Origin: Polytrichum commune
Lineage: Eukaryota > Streptophyta > Polytrichopsida > Polytrichales > Polytrichaceae
Reading direction: 5' to 3'
DNA: 64,000 bases
Assembly: GCA_950295325.1 (NCBI GenBank)
Contig: OX485803.1
Span: 3,162,001 to 3,226,000, forward strand
Shown here: one piece after another, positions 11,590 through 23,680 of the stretch
How the letters are laid out: each line of letters opens with the position of its first letter
Position numbering within the stretch: the first letter of the stretch is position 1
Program-made: the position numbers and the translations under genes
Notes under the pieces: generated by a model
Told to the model about the DNA's origin: nothing
The model's database searches: none
What the model saw: the letters and a program-made list of their open reading frames with translations, nothing else

Positions 11590-12335
11590 AGATAAATCAA
11601 GTTAGGGTGAGTTTTCATGTAGGCCATTCGTCCGCTATATTTTAGTGGGAATAAGGACACATTCACCCAAATGCAGATGGTATCTGATGGGGTAGGGTTC
11701 GTATGTGTCAATTACACTAAATATGATGTTTAGTGTCACCAACACTAAATGTTAACCCAACATTATTTGTCATTCCTTATAAAATTTTCGGGGGATTATA
11801 GATTTACAGTGTTGCAAATACTATCACTAACCAAGTGATTTTCCATCCAGATTTCAATCATCCATGACAATATTTCAGCACAAGTTGCTGACAAGAGAAG
11901 GTAGGGTTTGGGAAAATGGATGAACACATCCATCATCCATGACAATATTTTTTGAATATTTTTTCACTTATTTGTAAGAAGTGTCATTTGAAAAGTTACC
12001 ATAGTGACACTAAATACCATATGACATTAAATATCATATTTAGTGTAGCCACACCATCTTTTCAAATACGGGTCCACCTACTAACCTCCTCCTCCAAGTT
12101 ACTAAGAATGGGTAGGGATGGACCTCCTCCAATGCTTCAGTGACTGACACTTGTAAATATAAAAAATGTTTTACTGGACACGTGAAAGTCTAGCGGCCTA
12201 TGTCCACAACCCTTCACATTCTAGTAGGCCACCATGATGTCGTTGGTTGACAACATGTGCTTATCTACATGAGAACACCTCCAACCCACTATTATCTAGA
12301 ATCGTGTGGGTGAGCGGCCTACATGAAAATTCACC
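11590..12335 (+). repeat. repeat family H copy, interrupted by a MITE
   Basis: The outer parts (about 11590-11714 and 12046-12335) align with 45.93-46.33 kb without interruption: 'agggtgagtttycatg', 'ggtagggttygtatgtg', then 'tcttctcaaat'-like, 'cctcctccaagttac', 'gaaagtctagcggcc', 'gagaacacctccaaccc'. The copy here is split by the MITE at 11715-12045. Family H also forms the tandem array at 46.15-47.46 kb. Confidence 0.75.
11715..12045. mobile_element. 331-bp MITE with TA target duplication
   Basis: The element starts CACTAAATATGAT and ends ATCATATTTAGTG, with TA on both sides (11713-11714, 12046-12047). The uninserted relative at 46.03 kb reads straight across with one TA (46037-46038), which fixes both ends. 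A related element of 373 bp lies at 31620-31992. It has no coding capacity. A TA target is typical of Tc1/mariner-type elements; the superfamily is an inference. Confidence 0.85.
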
Positions 12336-12589
12336 CTTAGAGCAAAATTGCTCATGCATGTCAAAGTCAAATCATTGTATGTAAAGTATGCCATCTCATT
12401 CCATGGAGTGACATCCTTGCAATTATAATATGTTGTAATTTAGGCCATATGCTCATCCCATGAAACAAGCCCAAATATATTGGGCTCATGGGCTCAGTCC
12501 TACTTGTTACAACTCCATTGGTCCTTTCTATTTCAATGCTCCTCAATGCAACTCCTAAATAGGGCCCAAGAGGATCCAATTTGGATAAA

Positions 12590-13005
12590 GATGTAAGGTA
12601 GATGGGTCTTAAACGGTTACTTCTCCCAACTACCCCACTTCTCCTTAGGATATGGATGTTAATCGTTTTGGGACAAAGGGAGCATTAGTACTAGATGCCT
12701 AGCAAATCCAAATCAAGGCCTTAGCCACTTTCCTCAAAAAATTGGAGCTCGTGTGAATATCTAATTCATTATCAAAGTGAAAATTCCCATGCTCATTAAT
12801 TGATCATATAGGTTCCCCCCCCCGCCCCCAATAATGTTGATTGTTGATCCTATAATGATTATCATTTCTGGAGCCTGCAATTCAAAGTCTTTCAAATACA
12901 TGGCTTTTTTTTAGGTATCTATCCTTGGAGCCACACCAAAACACATGCCACTCAAATATAAGTGTGTAAGAAAAATAACCGAATAAGGGTTGTCTACTTT
13001 GGTAA
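12590..13005 (+). repeat. R1 dispersed repeat, near-complete copy
   Basis: About 400 bp running from 'gtagatgggtcttaaacg' through 'cccacttctccttaggatat', 'tagcaaatccaaatcaaggc', 'cattatcaaagtgaaaattc', a 9-C run (12815-12823), 'aatgttgattgttg' and 'cactcaaatataagtgtg' to 'aaccgaataagg'. This is the best forward-orientation reference copy in the window. Confidence 0.75.
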
Positions 13006-14098
13006 TAAAATATGAAGTTAGAGATGTAAGTCATGTGGAGTTGACATACAGGAGGATGTTGGACAGTGCAGGGTTTAGACTAAGGTATGTAGGCCTAATA
13101 TGTTCATTGCTCTTCTTGATTTGACACCTTTATTTCAGTGACTTTCAGGTAACAGGATGAGACCATTTCCGATCAAATCCCATGACCCAACATTGTTGAA
13201 GTTTTTCACCTTTGCCTTTTTCACTCAAAGTTCATATTCTCAAACACGGGTCCCAAGCAATTTCTAAAGGGCAACACGACACTCTTTCGTCTCTTTATAG
13301 TGGATACTTAAAAGTGTGCCCTTTTAAGTGTCCTTCAACTGAAGTGTTTCTGTGAAATAAAGTGATCTTACAAAATTATTGCCATGTGCATTACTCGTTG
13401 GATGGGCTTCCGCCAGCATTTTCAAAGTGAACAATGTCTCTCAAAATTTCATGACTGCTTGTCATGTTTTGATGCCAGCATCACCAGACATGAACATTGA
13501 GTTCTGAAAATTCTTTGGTAAACTGTTAGCCCAAGTTAAATTGTGAAATGTAATGTCTTGCACACTACACCAAATTCTCTATTTTGTAGAATGATATGGT
13601 ATTCTACTTTAGTGTGGCTCCACATCAAATCAGGCTAAGTAAATTAGTGACAGAAGTTTGAAATAATAAAGCTCACACTAGAGAGAAGAAAGAGTTGTAG
13701 CTGGAAACATGAATGAAATCAATTGATAAAATTACAAAGCATACATTTGGTTCCCTCTGGCCATTTAAAGCCATCCAGAAACACATGCAAGAAGAACCAC
13801 TGCATTTTGCAGCTAGCAATAATGGAGGGCACTTTGAGACCACCTCAAGTCGCCTACAAGATAACCAGTCTTTTCCTCGACAACACCATCTGGCTCTTTT
13901 TGAGCCCTCCTTACTGGCTTCCATTGTGCTGCTGCAGTATACATTGCCAGTCTTTACACTGATGGCTTCAAGTGCCCTAAAGCTCATCAACCCCGTGTAA
14001 TTTGGAAGTTATCTATTGCAAAATCATTGTATGCTTCACAGGGGAGTGAAGTTCCTAGCTGTTGATAAATCAAGACAGTGATTCCTCCAACAAATATT
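13006..14098. other. 3' flank of MNS4 with a small palindromic fragment
   Basis: The part next to 14099 is probably MNS4 3' UTR. At about 13565-13615 a stretch begins 'cactacacc' and ends 'ttagtgtgg', resembling a degraded end of the TA-flanked MITE family. A 105-aa open frame at 13673-13990 has no recognisable motif. Confidence 0.4.
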
Positions 14099-17000
14099 TT
14101 AACTACCCGGAATGTGGGAAGGTTCATCATCTGGAACATGAGGACTTGCTGCAGTTTCCTGAGTAACCTGCACTTGCCCAGCTTCTGTATCTGAATTTAT
14201 ACCAAGCTGTCTCCAGAAACTCAATCTAGGGCACATTCCCTGCACACAAGAATAGGTCCATTTTTGAAAATGATTCGTTTTTTAACCTTCCAAGGGCTCT
14301 CTCTCTCTCTACAAAGAATGACAAATTTAAGTTTCACACACCTTGAGAGCAGGCCCAGAATTACCCCGGCTCTTATCTTCGGACCAAAACTCTTTTTTTG
14401 TACCAAAGGACGAACTTTGCACTTCAACACTGCCACTGTCATTGCAAGAACCCAACTCATCCTTCTGATCATCTCCTCTTGTCTCGTCCAACTCTTCCTT
14501 CAATTTACTTTTGGCAGCTAAAAACCTTCCAGTCACATCTCCTTTGCAGAAACTGCCAGGATACGTGCAGTGCTCAGCTGGTAGTGCAATTTCTGGAGTC
14601 ATCGGCAAGATATGACCCTCTGTGCTGAAAATATACCTGCACAGATACAATTGTCAGTATTTCTTTCTTCATTCAATTCCCAACTTATGACTAGACTTTG
14701 GTTTTTCCTATGCCCATCACCAACATTTACTGCAATCTTCTTCATACCCAAAAGCATTGCTCAGAGCACATTCACTACGCCTCTCTTGAAAAATTAATTA
14801 ATAAATTGAGTTCTCTCCATGCCTAAATTCGAGAAATTCTCCAAAAAGTACTTATTTTGAATAATACAAAATCCTAAGCATCACAAGAACAGGCTAAAGA
14901 TAGACTTCTTACTGGTAGGGTCCTTTCTCTACAAGATTGTCCCCACCTGCACCCAAATCAAAAAGAAGCCACAAATATTTTACCTGCAGAGCATCACAGC
15001 AAGGACACAGAATGAGAAAGATGCTCCTTCTCAAGTAGTGATGCTTACAACATCAACATCATACATTCTTTTCACCCTAATGAAACACCATATGTTTAAG
15101 GTTGGGCAAAATTTTGCCGTATAGTTAATTTCTTGAGATCTAGGTGACTTGTGCACCTTGTTTGAAATATCCAAAAATTTGGGCACCTGAACCTTGATAT
15201 AATCTTGTACTTTTAATACCCCATGCATTATGTACATTATTTCAAGATGTTGAAATGTTGGACATGATGAACACGTGCATTTGTGGTGTATGGATTGTTT
15301 GAGGATAAGATGGAAGTGATAAGTAGTTTTTGGCATGACTTTGAATGCCATGTAATTTACACATTTTGTTCATTTACAAAAATAAACTGAATAATAAGCG
15401 AAGTTCTTATACACTTTCTTCAATGTTCAACTACTTTTTTTGAAATTTCCCATACAATTCAACAATAGAGAAAATAATCAGTTTACGCCTAATCTGACCC
15501 GCATGTAGGGAATACAGTCATTTTATGAATGAAATATAACATATTGTAGACCTGCAGTGATGCTACAACATGACCTCAGTAAACAAGATGGAGGAAATAT
15601 ACATACAGTTTCAGCTAGGAAAAAACTCTCCATGTGGTCAACTTGCTCATGTGATTCGACATCTGCTATATGACAGTAGCCACAGGGACACTTTGCCACA
15701 TTCTGCAAGCTTGCCACTATGTCACGCCCAACATCCAAATACCTGCACCCTCCAGAATTTACATAGTAATACCAAATGCAGTCAAATTTCTGCAATATGG
15801 TTCAACTTTGTAGTCTTATATGTTGCAAATTCTTGCAAGTTGACTAAATACAATAGCTTCCAATCAAAGCTACACAACACATCATTGAAGGACATGAGAA
15901 GGAAAAGTTCTCTTACATAGGATCTCTTGTAGCTTTGTAAAGCATGTAAGTGCTCTCCACAAGCTCTGGACGCAGTGGATAACTCCTCTGACCTGGCTGC
16001 ATAAATATGAGAACTAACCTTCAGATTGGTTTGATAATACAAAATGACTATCCATGTAGAGCTGAAACATTGAGAAGGATTTTTCAGGGTTAATGTATTG
16101 TCATTCCAATTTCTTGTTTGATCAAGATGATTTTTTTAATTGGATTAACCAGCTGCACTAGATTCAGAATTTTAAGTTACTCGGAATTCAGATACTAAAG
16201 TACATTATCAGTCAGGCCCTTCTTTTGTGTAGTTCCACCTACATATTGTAGGACAAATGTAACCCATTCTCTGACCTGCACACTAGAGGTAGCCAAGTTG
16301 AACCCCTCCGGTGTAAATCCATAGCGCTTCCAAACAGCAAAAAAGGCTTTGTGAGTGCGCACTGCAGGTTCCACGTCACCTGCCAAGACCTGTTACATCA
16401 CAAATTTACTGTGCTCAGTAATTATACAAACAGAGTTCACATCAAGCAATGCCCCATTGATTATTACAAACAAAGACATATTCTTATGACACTCAGGTTA
16501 TGAAGTAGCCTGGATGATACGACTATCACTTTGTGATTTGAAATTATTGTAATCTGGAATAGTAAACGACATAACTCAAAACTGGTTGCAATGACTGGAC
16601 ACCTTATGGTAATAATGCTGAGAGTGTTTGGTAACAAGAATAACAATGAGAGCTCTCTATTTCGACAAAATACATTGATTTTCCCCTCAAGTCTCACCAC
16701 ATATCATTCATACTTTGGCTGAGACCATTTAAATCCCACATGGAAATTACACTCCACCACTAGTAAAGATGAAACAGAGCACCCTCTACAATACCTGAAG
16801 GCCTGGCCAGAAGGCTTGTAAACTGTTGAACAAAGGCCAAACCACAACAGCTGAGTTCATATTTACCTCCAGGTACCTAGACATAGCAAACAATCACACA
16901 GGCCCAAGGTTTAGGAATATACATCTAAACGTCATGCTAATTGTAGAACAATATCACCCTACAATCATCCAGCAATCATACATATTGCTCCAGCCCTCAG

Positions 17001-20000
17001 GTCTCAAGGTATCATACACACAGGTTTTAGCTTACTTCTTGATATATTTAGCTAAAAGCATCAAAGGTGGCCTAATCTAAAATTATCCCATTTCTTATAG
17101 GCACTATTCTAGGCACTATTCCAATCAGAGCATACATATATGTTAATTGAATAATATGAAGACATGAGCTCATACATATTACCTCGACTCAAATATACAC
17201 ATATATCTAATTGTCACATATGACTTCATTCTTGTTTTCTCTTTTCATGGGTTGTGCTGAATGTCAGACCAAATAATATATTATTTTAGGGGTTAAAGCA
17301 TCTCCATCAATGTTGGAGACATACCAGGGGTCATTATGGAGATAGCGCATGACAGATTTGTATGCCTCCTTGAACATAAAGAGATACTCTTCATCTCCCA
17401 GAAGTAAATAAGCCTACACACAAAGCAAAACTGGTTATCAGTTACAATTCCACCCATAAAAGTACTGCTTGCGCCACATTTTTTTTAAAATAAGAAAGCC
17501 TCTCTTGATGCAAAATCACTTCCAACATCCACAAAACACATTTGGTCACAGCAACTCTCATTTGTATCACGAGGTTTAAGACCAGCTCTAACAGAGTACT
17601 CGATTTTTATCCTAAATAATCAGGTAGTCAAATGGCTGCAGAATGCAAAAGTGACGAGTATGTTCAGTCAACTTCCACATCCATCAAAGCAGCAAAAATT
17701 CAAGTCAAATGGAAGAAGCCACGAATTCCTCAAAGAAAAATATTCATATACAAAACAAGTAGACCTTATCCTAAATAGCTCACCTTCAGTAGATACTCAT
17801 AGAAGGAATCAATGCTGGTACCAATGCCTGCATCCTATCAATTCATTCACGTTAGGATTTTTGGTTATCCTTGCTTGTTCATTCATGATAGAGGCTCTTA
17901 CTTTGTCAACTTAAATGATCCAAAGAATATGAAACTTTTTTATATTCATCTCAAATCACCCTCCTCAAAGCTCTAGGATTGAATGATCAATACAGAAAAG
18001 GATCTCCACTAGGTGCAAAATAATGAATCTCTTTGAATAAAAAGTTGGTTAATTTCTCTTCAACAATCCAAATACTTGTGTTTTATCTCCACTGTGAAAC
18101 TGTTGCCCTAATCAGATACCAAAGAGTAAGAACGTACCTTATGTGTCCACTCCCCTGTAAAAACATTAATGTGAGCTCCAACAAGACCCAATTGTGATCG
18201 TTGAGCCCAAAGCCCTCGAGCTGCATTTCTAGATACCTTTTCAAATACTGCCACCAACACAGAACACAAACTTTAATATACCAGAAGAAAATGAAGTGGT
18301 AGCAATTGGATGCATCGAACATCAGGGTCTACAGATACAAACCTACCACACTACACTCAACATTTGAGTTAGTGTGGCCCACACCATCCATCATCAACCC
18401 ACATGAATTATCTTGCAATCAATGTGTGGCAACTAGGGAGGGCGTCACATGACACTTGATGCTACATGACAATTCACAAAGACCACTCTAATACACATAG
18501 CACACCAATTTTGATGCCACACTAAATCAAATATTTAGTGTAGATATTTAGGATATGTTCACCAAATTAACATTCTCCAGGACAAGTGTGGAAATATGTG
18601 AAGGTTATTATAACAGTCAAAATTTGGTCACAACGTTGTGAGGTTTCCATAAGAGTGGTCCTCTGAAACAGTTCATCATAAACTTTCAATATAAGGACAG
18701 TGAGATCCTCACCTGGGTCTCCAGTTAGACGACTAAGCACACCAAACTCTAAAGTTAGTGTTCCACCGCCAGCTGTTGAGGTCACCTGCAAAACATAATG
18801 TATGCCTTCACAACTACAAAACAACTGCACTGCACCAGAAATTGTACAGGTTCTATGTTCTAGATCCTAAGTTATATATATGCAACAAGGTTCTATATTC
18901 AATATTATTCATTCACTTATTTATGCTTTGTCATAAAATTTGAGACAGAATCTTACACTCCCTTCATTTTACACTACCTTTGAAGAGAATGACAGAAGAA
19001 CGAAAGAAAACCTCAGGACTACAAAGACCATAAAGGAAACTGTATACAAATGAAACCAAGAGTTGCTAGTACTGGAAAAAGATAGGGTTCAAGTAATGAA
19101 ATCCAAAGTGAGGTTCTATGATTATGTCATTCTCTACTTCCACTAGCAAAAGCAAGGGCTACGAGGCACACCCTAGACTAAGGAACGTGGCTGTTGGGAG
19201 AGGCTCGCCTTGCCTGACTCTCGTCATCGCTGACTCCATGCACTAGATTCACGGATCCAAATGGTATACCTAAAAAAAGTGATTCAATTTATCAATACTC
19301 ATGGACATGATCATTGTTCAGGAAAGGCAATCCACAGAATTAAAAAAAAAAAAATCAGTCCTGTCTATCTTGTGATTACACTGATGTACCTGTGGGAGTT
19401 TCAAATGCAGGTAACATTCGCCGTCCAAGATCCTCCGCCAAATGTAATAGCTCATTGTGATAAGGAGTCACTTGCATACCCTGTAGAAGCAATCCAAGAT
19501 CCTGCTTAGCTCTTGAATTTGTCCCTTTCCTTCCCGAGGTATTTTTCTTTACGAACTAGGTATTGGATGCAAGGAGCTCTGGCATGGGCTGTAGAAAGGT
19601 AGACGGGTCTTAAATGGTTACTTATTCATGTTCGCTATGAATATAACTCTGATTCACAACCTCTCAATATTGGCCAATCTGCAAATGTGGATGGAGAAGC
19701 CAGGTTCAATTGCAGACATATTTGGAACCCGCCCTGAATTGATATGAATTCCTAAAGGCAACGGCCAAGGAGCCATAACTCGGTCACATAGGCCCCCCCC
19801 CCCCCCTCGGCCCCCCAAATTATGTTGACTCGAGTCTGGAATGGTTAACAAATATTGAACACATAGTCCAATCTCTTTTGAACAGATGTCTTTTTCATGT
19901 CCATTCATTTAAACGCACCACTCAAATCTAGGTGTCCCTTTATGAAAAAAAATTGAATTAGGCCCACGCACCTTAGGTGCCCAATCTACCAAGCCAAGGT

Positions 20001-22430
20001 AGGTATTGGGTGCCTACTCCAACATGTGGCAAGTATCCATAAGTAATGCTCATGCCATGGTAGGGTCATCTACTAGGTATACATTTTGGATGGGTTGAAT
20101 AGTGAACACACAAGTAATCATGCAACTGCCAATCCAAAATTGGTCGGCTGTTGACGTCGGCATGTTGAGGAGACAGCATGGATAGCGTGAACCACTAATT
20201 CACATGCACCAGTGCACAAGCCATGACAACACGGGCCCAAGGGATACAGAAAGGGATAGAGTATTAAGACCGAATGCTTACTGTTGAAGAATCAGAGGCA
20301 ATGAGATGTGCAGATAGCAAACCACCAAGCACGCGAATAGTTGTCTCAAACACTGATACTGTCTTATTCTGCACAGGACAAAAGAAACACAGAAGGTCAC
20401 AAATAAGCTTGTTGACTACACATTAGTACTTACTACATGCTCAATAGTCCTCCATGGGGATTTTGATTGGCTGAGCGGATTTTTTTTGAAAGTAGAATTG
20501 CCTCTCACAAAGTGTACCTTGTCAAATCGGAGGTTCTTGCCAATCCAGTTCACTCCCTCACTGAAGAGGTCTCGATCACCCAACAAGGCAAGCATGTCTA
20601 AGGAATCAACCTGCCATCAAAAACCAAATACGAATCAGTTTGAATTGTGTTCCTGCAATACGCAAATATTTTCATGTCACACAATTTCCTCACAACCTGG
20701 TGCTTCCAAATTGGAAGGCAGCTGAATGGTAAACAAAGAATACTTTAAGAAGCAATTCGTCAATTCTACTGGACAAAACCCAATCAAAACACAAAATGAA
20801 GACATCAAAACACATGCTTACAAGAGTGAGGGTGTAGCCACCAAGTGAATCCTCTCCTGTGCAGCTCAATGGCTTCAGCTCATCAAGAGGAAAAGCATGC
20901 TCCATATAATTGTCAAAACCATGATAAAACATTTGTGTAACCTGTATACATGAACTCTTCCAAGTAAGACATAGAAAAGGTGAATTCTCTACTCTTCTCC
21001 TAGAATGTGTGGCATCCAAACCATTTACCACGGTTTCATTATGTGAGTCCAAATGCATAAGATTTCTGAATTTAATATTTCCCAGCACACTAGCTCTGCT
21101 CATCACTGTTAAGTACCCTAATCTGTGGTTGGCTTTGCCAAAAGGAGGATTCTGCTTCCAAAAGTGTATGAGACACTAACTATAACAATCAACCCTGATA
21201 ATCCACCTCTGAAGACAAGTAGCACATTCAAAAGGGGCTATGCTTCGTACATGGAATACTTGGTGACATTACAGCTCAAGAATGTACTGAGGGATGATTC
21301 CTATGCAATTCGGAACAACACAAAGTGCATAGACATTTGGTCATACTGTGATAAATGCCATCCTCTCTCCTCTTCTCCTATGTACCACGGCTTCATTCAA
21401 ATTATTGTGAGTTTCAATGCACAAAATTTTGAGAATTTATAGTTCCCAAAACACTAGCTCTTCTCATCACTGCTGAGCTCAAGAATCCTAATCCGAGGTT
21501 TGCTTTGCAAAAATTATAGATTCTGCTGCCATAGGTGTATTACACCAAGGACAAAAATTCAACCCTAATAATCCACCCCTGAAGACAAGTAGTGCATTCA
21601 AAACGGACTATGCTTTCGCAATTCGAACAATGATTCAGGAATGACCGAGGAATTCGCCCGAGCCGCAGAAGAAAATCCACAAATTCACTTGTGACTGTAG
21701 CATTCAAACCGTGCACCGCAGTTTCATTCAAATTATTGTGAGTTTCAATGCAAATTAAATTTGAAAAAAAACGTATTTTCCAGAACACTAGCTCTGCTCA
21801 TCAGTGCCGAGCTCAAGTACCCTAATCTGTGGTTTGCGTTGCCAAGAGGAGAAATTCTGCTTCCGAAGGTGTATGATACGCAAGGATAAAAACCAGCCCT
21901 GATAATCCACCCTAAAGACAAGTAGTACATTTAGAAGGGGCAAGGCTTTCGCAATTCAAAGAAACTTTCCATTTGCATCCTCGGGAAATGGCTGAAGGAT
22001 TCATCGAGCCGCAGATGGAAGAACCCGTAAATTCATGGGAGAGTGCCACATCCCACACGTTAAAACAGGGTGCAGAGCTACAATGTCCTCGTCAAATCGA
22101 CACACAACAAGACTGTAGGGCAACACGAGATCCTCAAAATTTCCTATCAAGCCATTCACTCCTCCTAAACCCAAACCCAACTTCCAAAACGCACGAATCC
22201 TCCAAATTCAACGCCACGACAGGTCACCCCCCGTGAACGAACTCAGCAACCTACAATCCCGGAAACCCACCAAAACCCACCTCGTCACGGAGATCGGCCG
22301 ACTCGCGGGTCGAGACGGAAGCAGCTCCGGCAGAAGGCACGCCCACCACCATGAGCAGGCTTAAAGAGAGGCCAACAAGGCACCACTTGAGCAGCCGTTG
22401 CATCCCGCCCCGCTGCTGATGCATCATCAT
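14099..22430 (-). CDS. MNS4: ER alpha-mannosidase-like protein, GH47 EDEM type (MNS4)
   Basis: EDEM-type GH47 proteins trim mannose from misfolded glycoproteins in the ER and mark them for degradation. Seventeen exons join in frame: 22430-22281, 20941-20822, 20610-20518, 20368-20282, 19480-19390, 19269-19214, 18785-18713, 18247-18138, 17834-17784, 17413-17325, 16876-16795, 16389-16276, 15996-15917, 15742-15607, 14983-14913, 14636-14342, 14239-14099 (TAA). The product is 612 aa, against about 624 in Arabidopsis MNS4. A hydrophobic signal sequence spans residues 17-31. GH47 landmarks are [21 protein letters not shown] (likely catalytic Glu129), [31 protein letters not shown] (Glu443) and the calcium-site motif STEGH (472-476). 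The last ~110 residues are variable, as in relatives. Intron 6 appears to be GC-AG. Several introns carry repeats. Alternative start: Met at 22403. Confidence 0.93.
18354..18540. mobile_element. 187-bp TA-flanked MITE in MNS4 intron 7
   Basis: It starts CACTCAACATTTGAGTTAGT and ends AATCAAATATTTAGTG, with TA on both sides (18352-18353, 18541-18542). The left end and the reverse complement of the right end agree at about 23 of 27 positions. It lies in the intron between exons 7 and 8 of MNS4 and leaves the splice sites untouched. A decayed relative is at about 44262-44450. Confidence 0.75.
19575..19975 (+). repeat. R1 dispersed repeat in MNS4 intron 4
   Basis: It begins with the R1 head 'gtagacgggtcttaaatgg', has a 14-C run (19793-19806), 'attatgttgactcgagtctg', 'acatagtccaatctctttt' and ends 'tgaattaggc'. 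It lies inside the intron between MNS4 exons 4 and 5, antisense to the gene. Confidence 0.7.
21010..21965. repeat. three ~335-365-bp direct repeats in MNS4 intron 1
   Basis: Units share 'accacggtttcatt', 'cactagctctgctcatcact', 'taccctaatctgtggttgg', 'attctgcttccaaaagtgta', 'cctgataatccacc' and 'gaagacaagtag'. Units start near 21016, 21381 and 21713. A partial fourth unit may extend to about 22060. The repeats lie wholly within the first intron (20942-22280). Confidence 0.8.
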
Positions 22431-22969
22431 CCTCCTCGTCGTCGTTGGGATGAGGCATGGACGAGCAGGAGGACGCAGAAGAGAACGAGAAGAAGAAGAA
22501 GACAGCCAAGAGTGGTCAAGCCCTCCTCTAGTATTCAATCCATCTGCTGCCATGCATCCTGGCAGCTGTTGTGTTGTATCGATGGGTTGTGTTCTGTTCG
22601 TGATCCGGGATTGATTGATTGGCGAAGTTGGTCCACGTGCGGCGATTCGCCCAAGAGCTTGTCGCTGCAAGCGAGGACGGAGGCAAGGCAAGGCATCACG
22701 CGGGTGAAGAAGGCTGCCACGACGAAGACCACGCACGTCGACGTTCGCTGGACGAACGGGGACGGGGCGCCTGAACTCATTCGTTGAGGGCCGGAATCTC
22801 GGTTGGGGCGAATCTTGGAAGTAAGTACTGTAGCACCATAGCTGGTTCGTGCACCTCGAAACCATTTTTATTTTTATCTTTTTGGACAAATAAGGTTCGT
22901 TAGCTAAAAATATAATTTTGAAATTTCGTCTGCTCTATGATTTTAAAAAACTACCTTTTTTTTTTATTG
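22431..22969 (-). promoter_or_regulatory. 5' UTR/promoter region of MNS4
   Basis: GC-rich to about 22800, then abruptly AT-rich with poly-T and poly-A runs. It faces away from PRMT5, about 4.4 kb distant. No firm core promoter element is seen. Open frames in this region reflect base composition. Confidence 0.35.
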
Positions 22970-23680
22970 GTAAGGTCCAACAGTATTAGAGAAAGGGAGG
23001 CAAGAGATTTTAGATCATATCTAAAGAGGACTAAAGACAATCAAAAGGGAGAAAGGAAGAAGGAAGGAAAGGAAAGACTTAGATCAAAATGTAAGAAGGC
23101 GTGAACTAGATAGACAAGGAAGCGGAGTGTGGGGGAAGGAAGGGGCGGATCTAGACCATCAGTAAAGCCAATGCATGTACTATCGGAATAGATCTCGAGA
23201 TGATCTGGATGGATGAGTAATGGAATCAGACGGAAACTTAGCAGTCTAAGAGCTGAAGGAGGGAAGATTAGATTCAACTAGTTGAAGCTAGAGAAATACA
23301 TGATCTCTACATCTCAGTGAGCACAACATGGGGACCCTCAGTGTATGACGAGAGTGGAGCAAGGAGTAGGAGAGGGTGGAGGAACGCAAAGGGGATGAGA
23401 AAACAAAGCAGGAAACAAGCAAGGTGTGGGGGAGCACATAGGGGGTGAGGAAGCGGAGAGGTGTGGAGGAGCGCAAAGGGAAGTGAGCAGCAAGGCATAG
23501 TGGAGGGTTGGAAACGGGAAGCATGGGAGGATGACCTGGACAAATGAAAAGGGAGGGGTGTGTGGGGAGAAAGAATGAGAGGTGAGTGGGGGAAGAGTAA
23601 GGGACATGAAATGTATAGAGGGGAGATGAAGGCAAGCTAGGAAGGGAAGGCTAGAGAAGGTAAGGTATTTCGAGGCAACC
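22970..23680. repeat. purine-rich low-complexity tract
   Basis: The plus strand is strongly A/G-biased from about 23320 to 23660, with recurring 'ggaggaacgcaaagggga', 'gtggaggagcgcaaaggga' and 'gtgtgggggagcacataggg' units. It looks like a degenerate minisatellite. Ser/Pro/Leu-rich open frames on the minus strand (78-115 aa) are products of this composition. Confidence 0.65.

Noticed and set aside
22251-22889. 212-aa minus-strand frame taken as a whole gene
   Set aside because: Only its last part (from 22430) is MNS4 exon 1, which ends at a clear splice donor (22280). The upstream part is leader sequence.
23288-23635. Ser/Pro/Leu-rich minus-strand frames
   Set aside because: They come from a purine-rich low-complexity tract.
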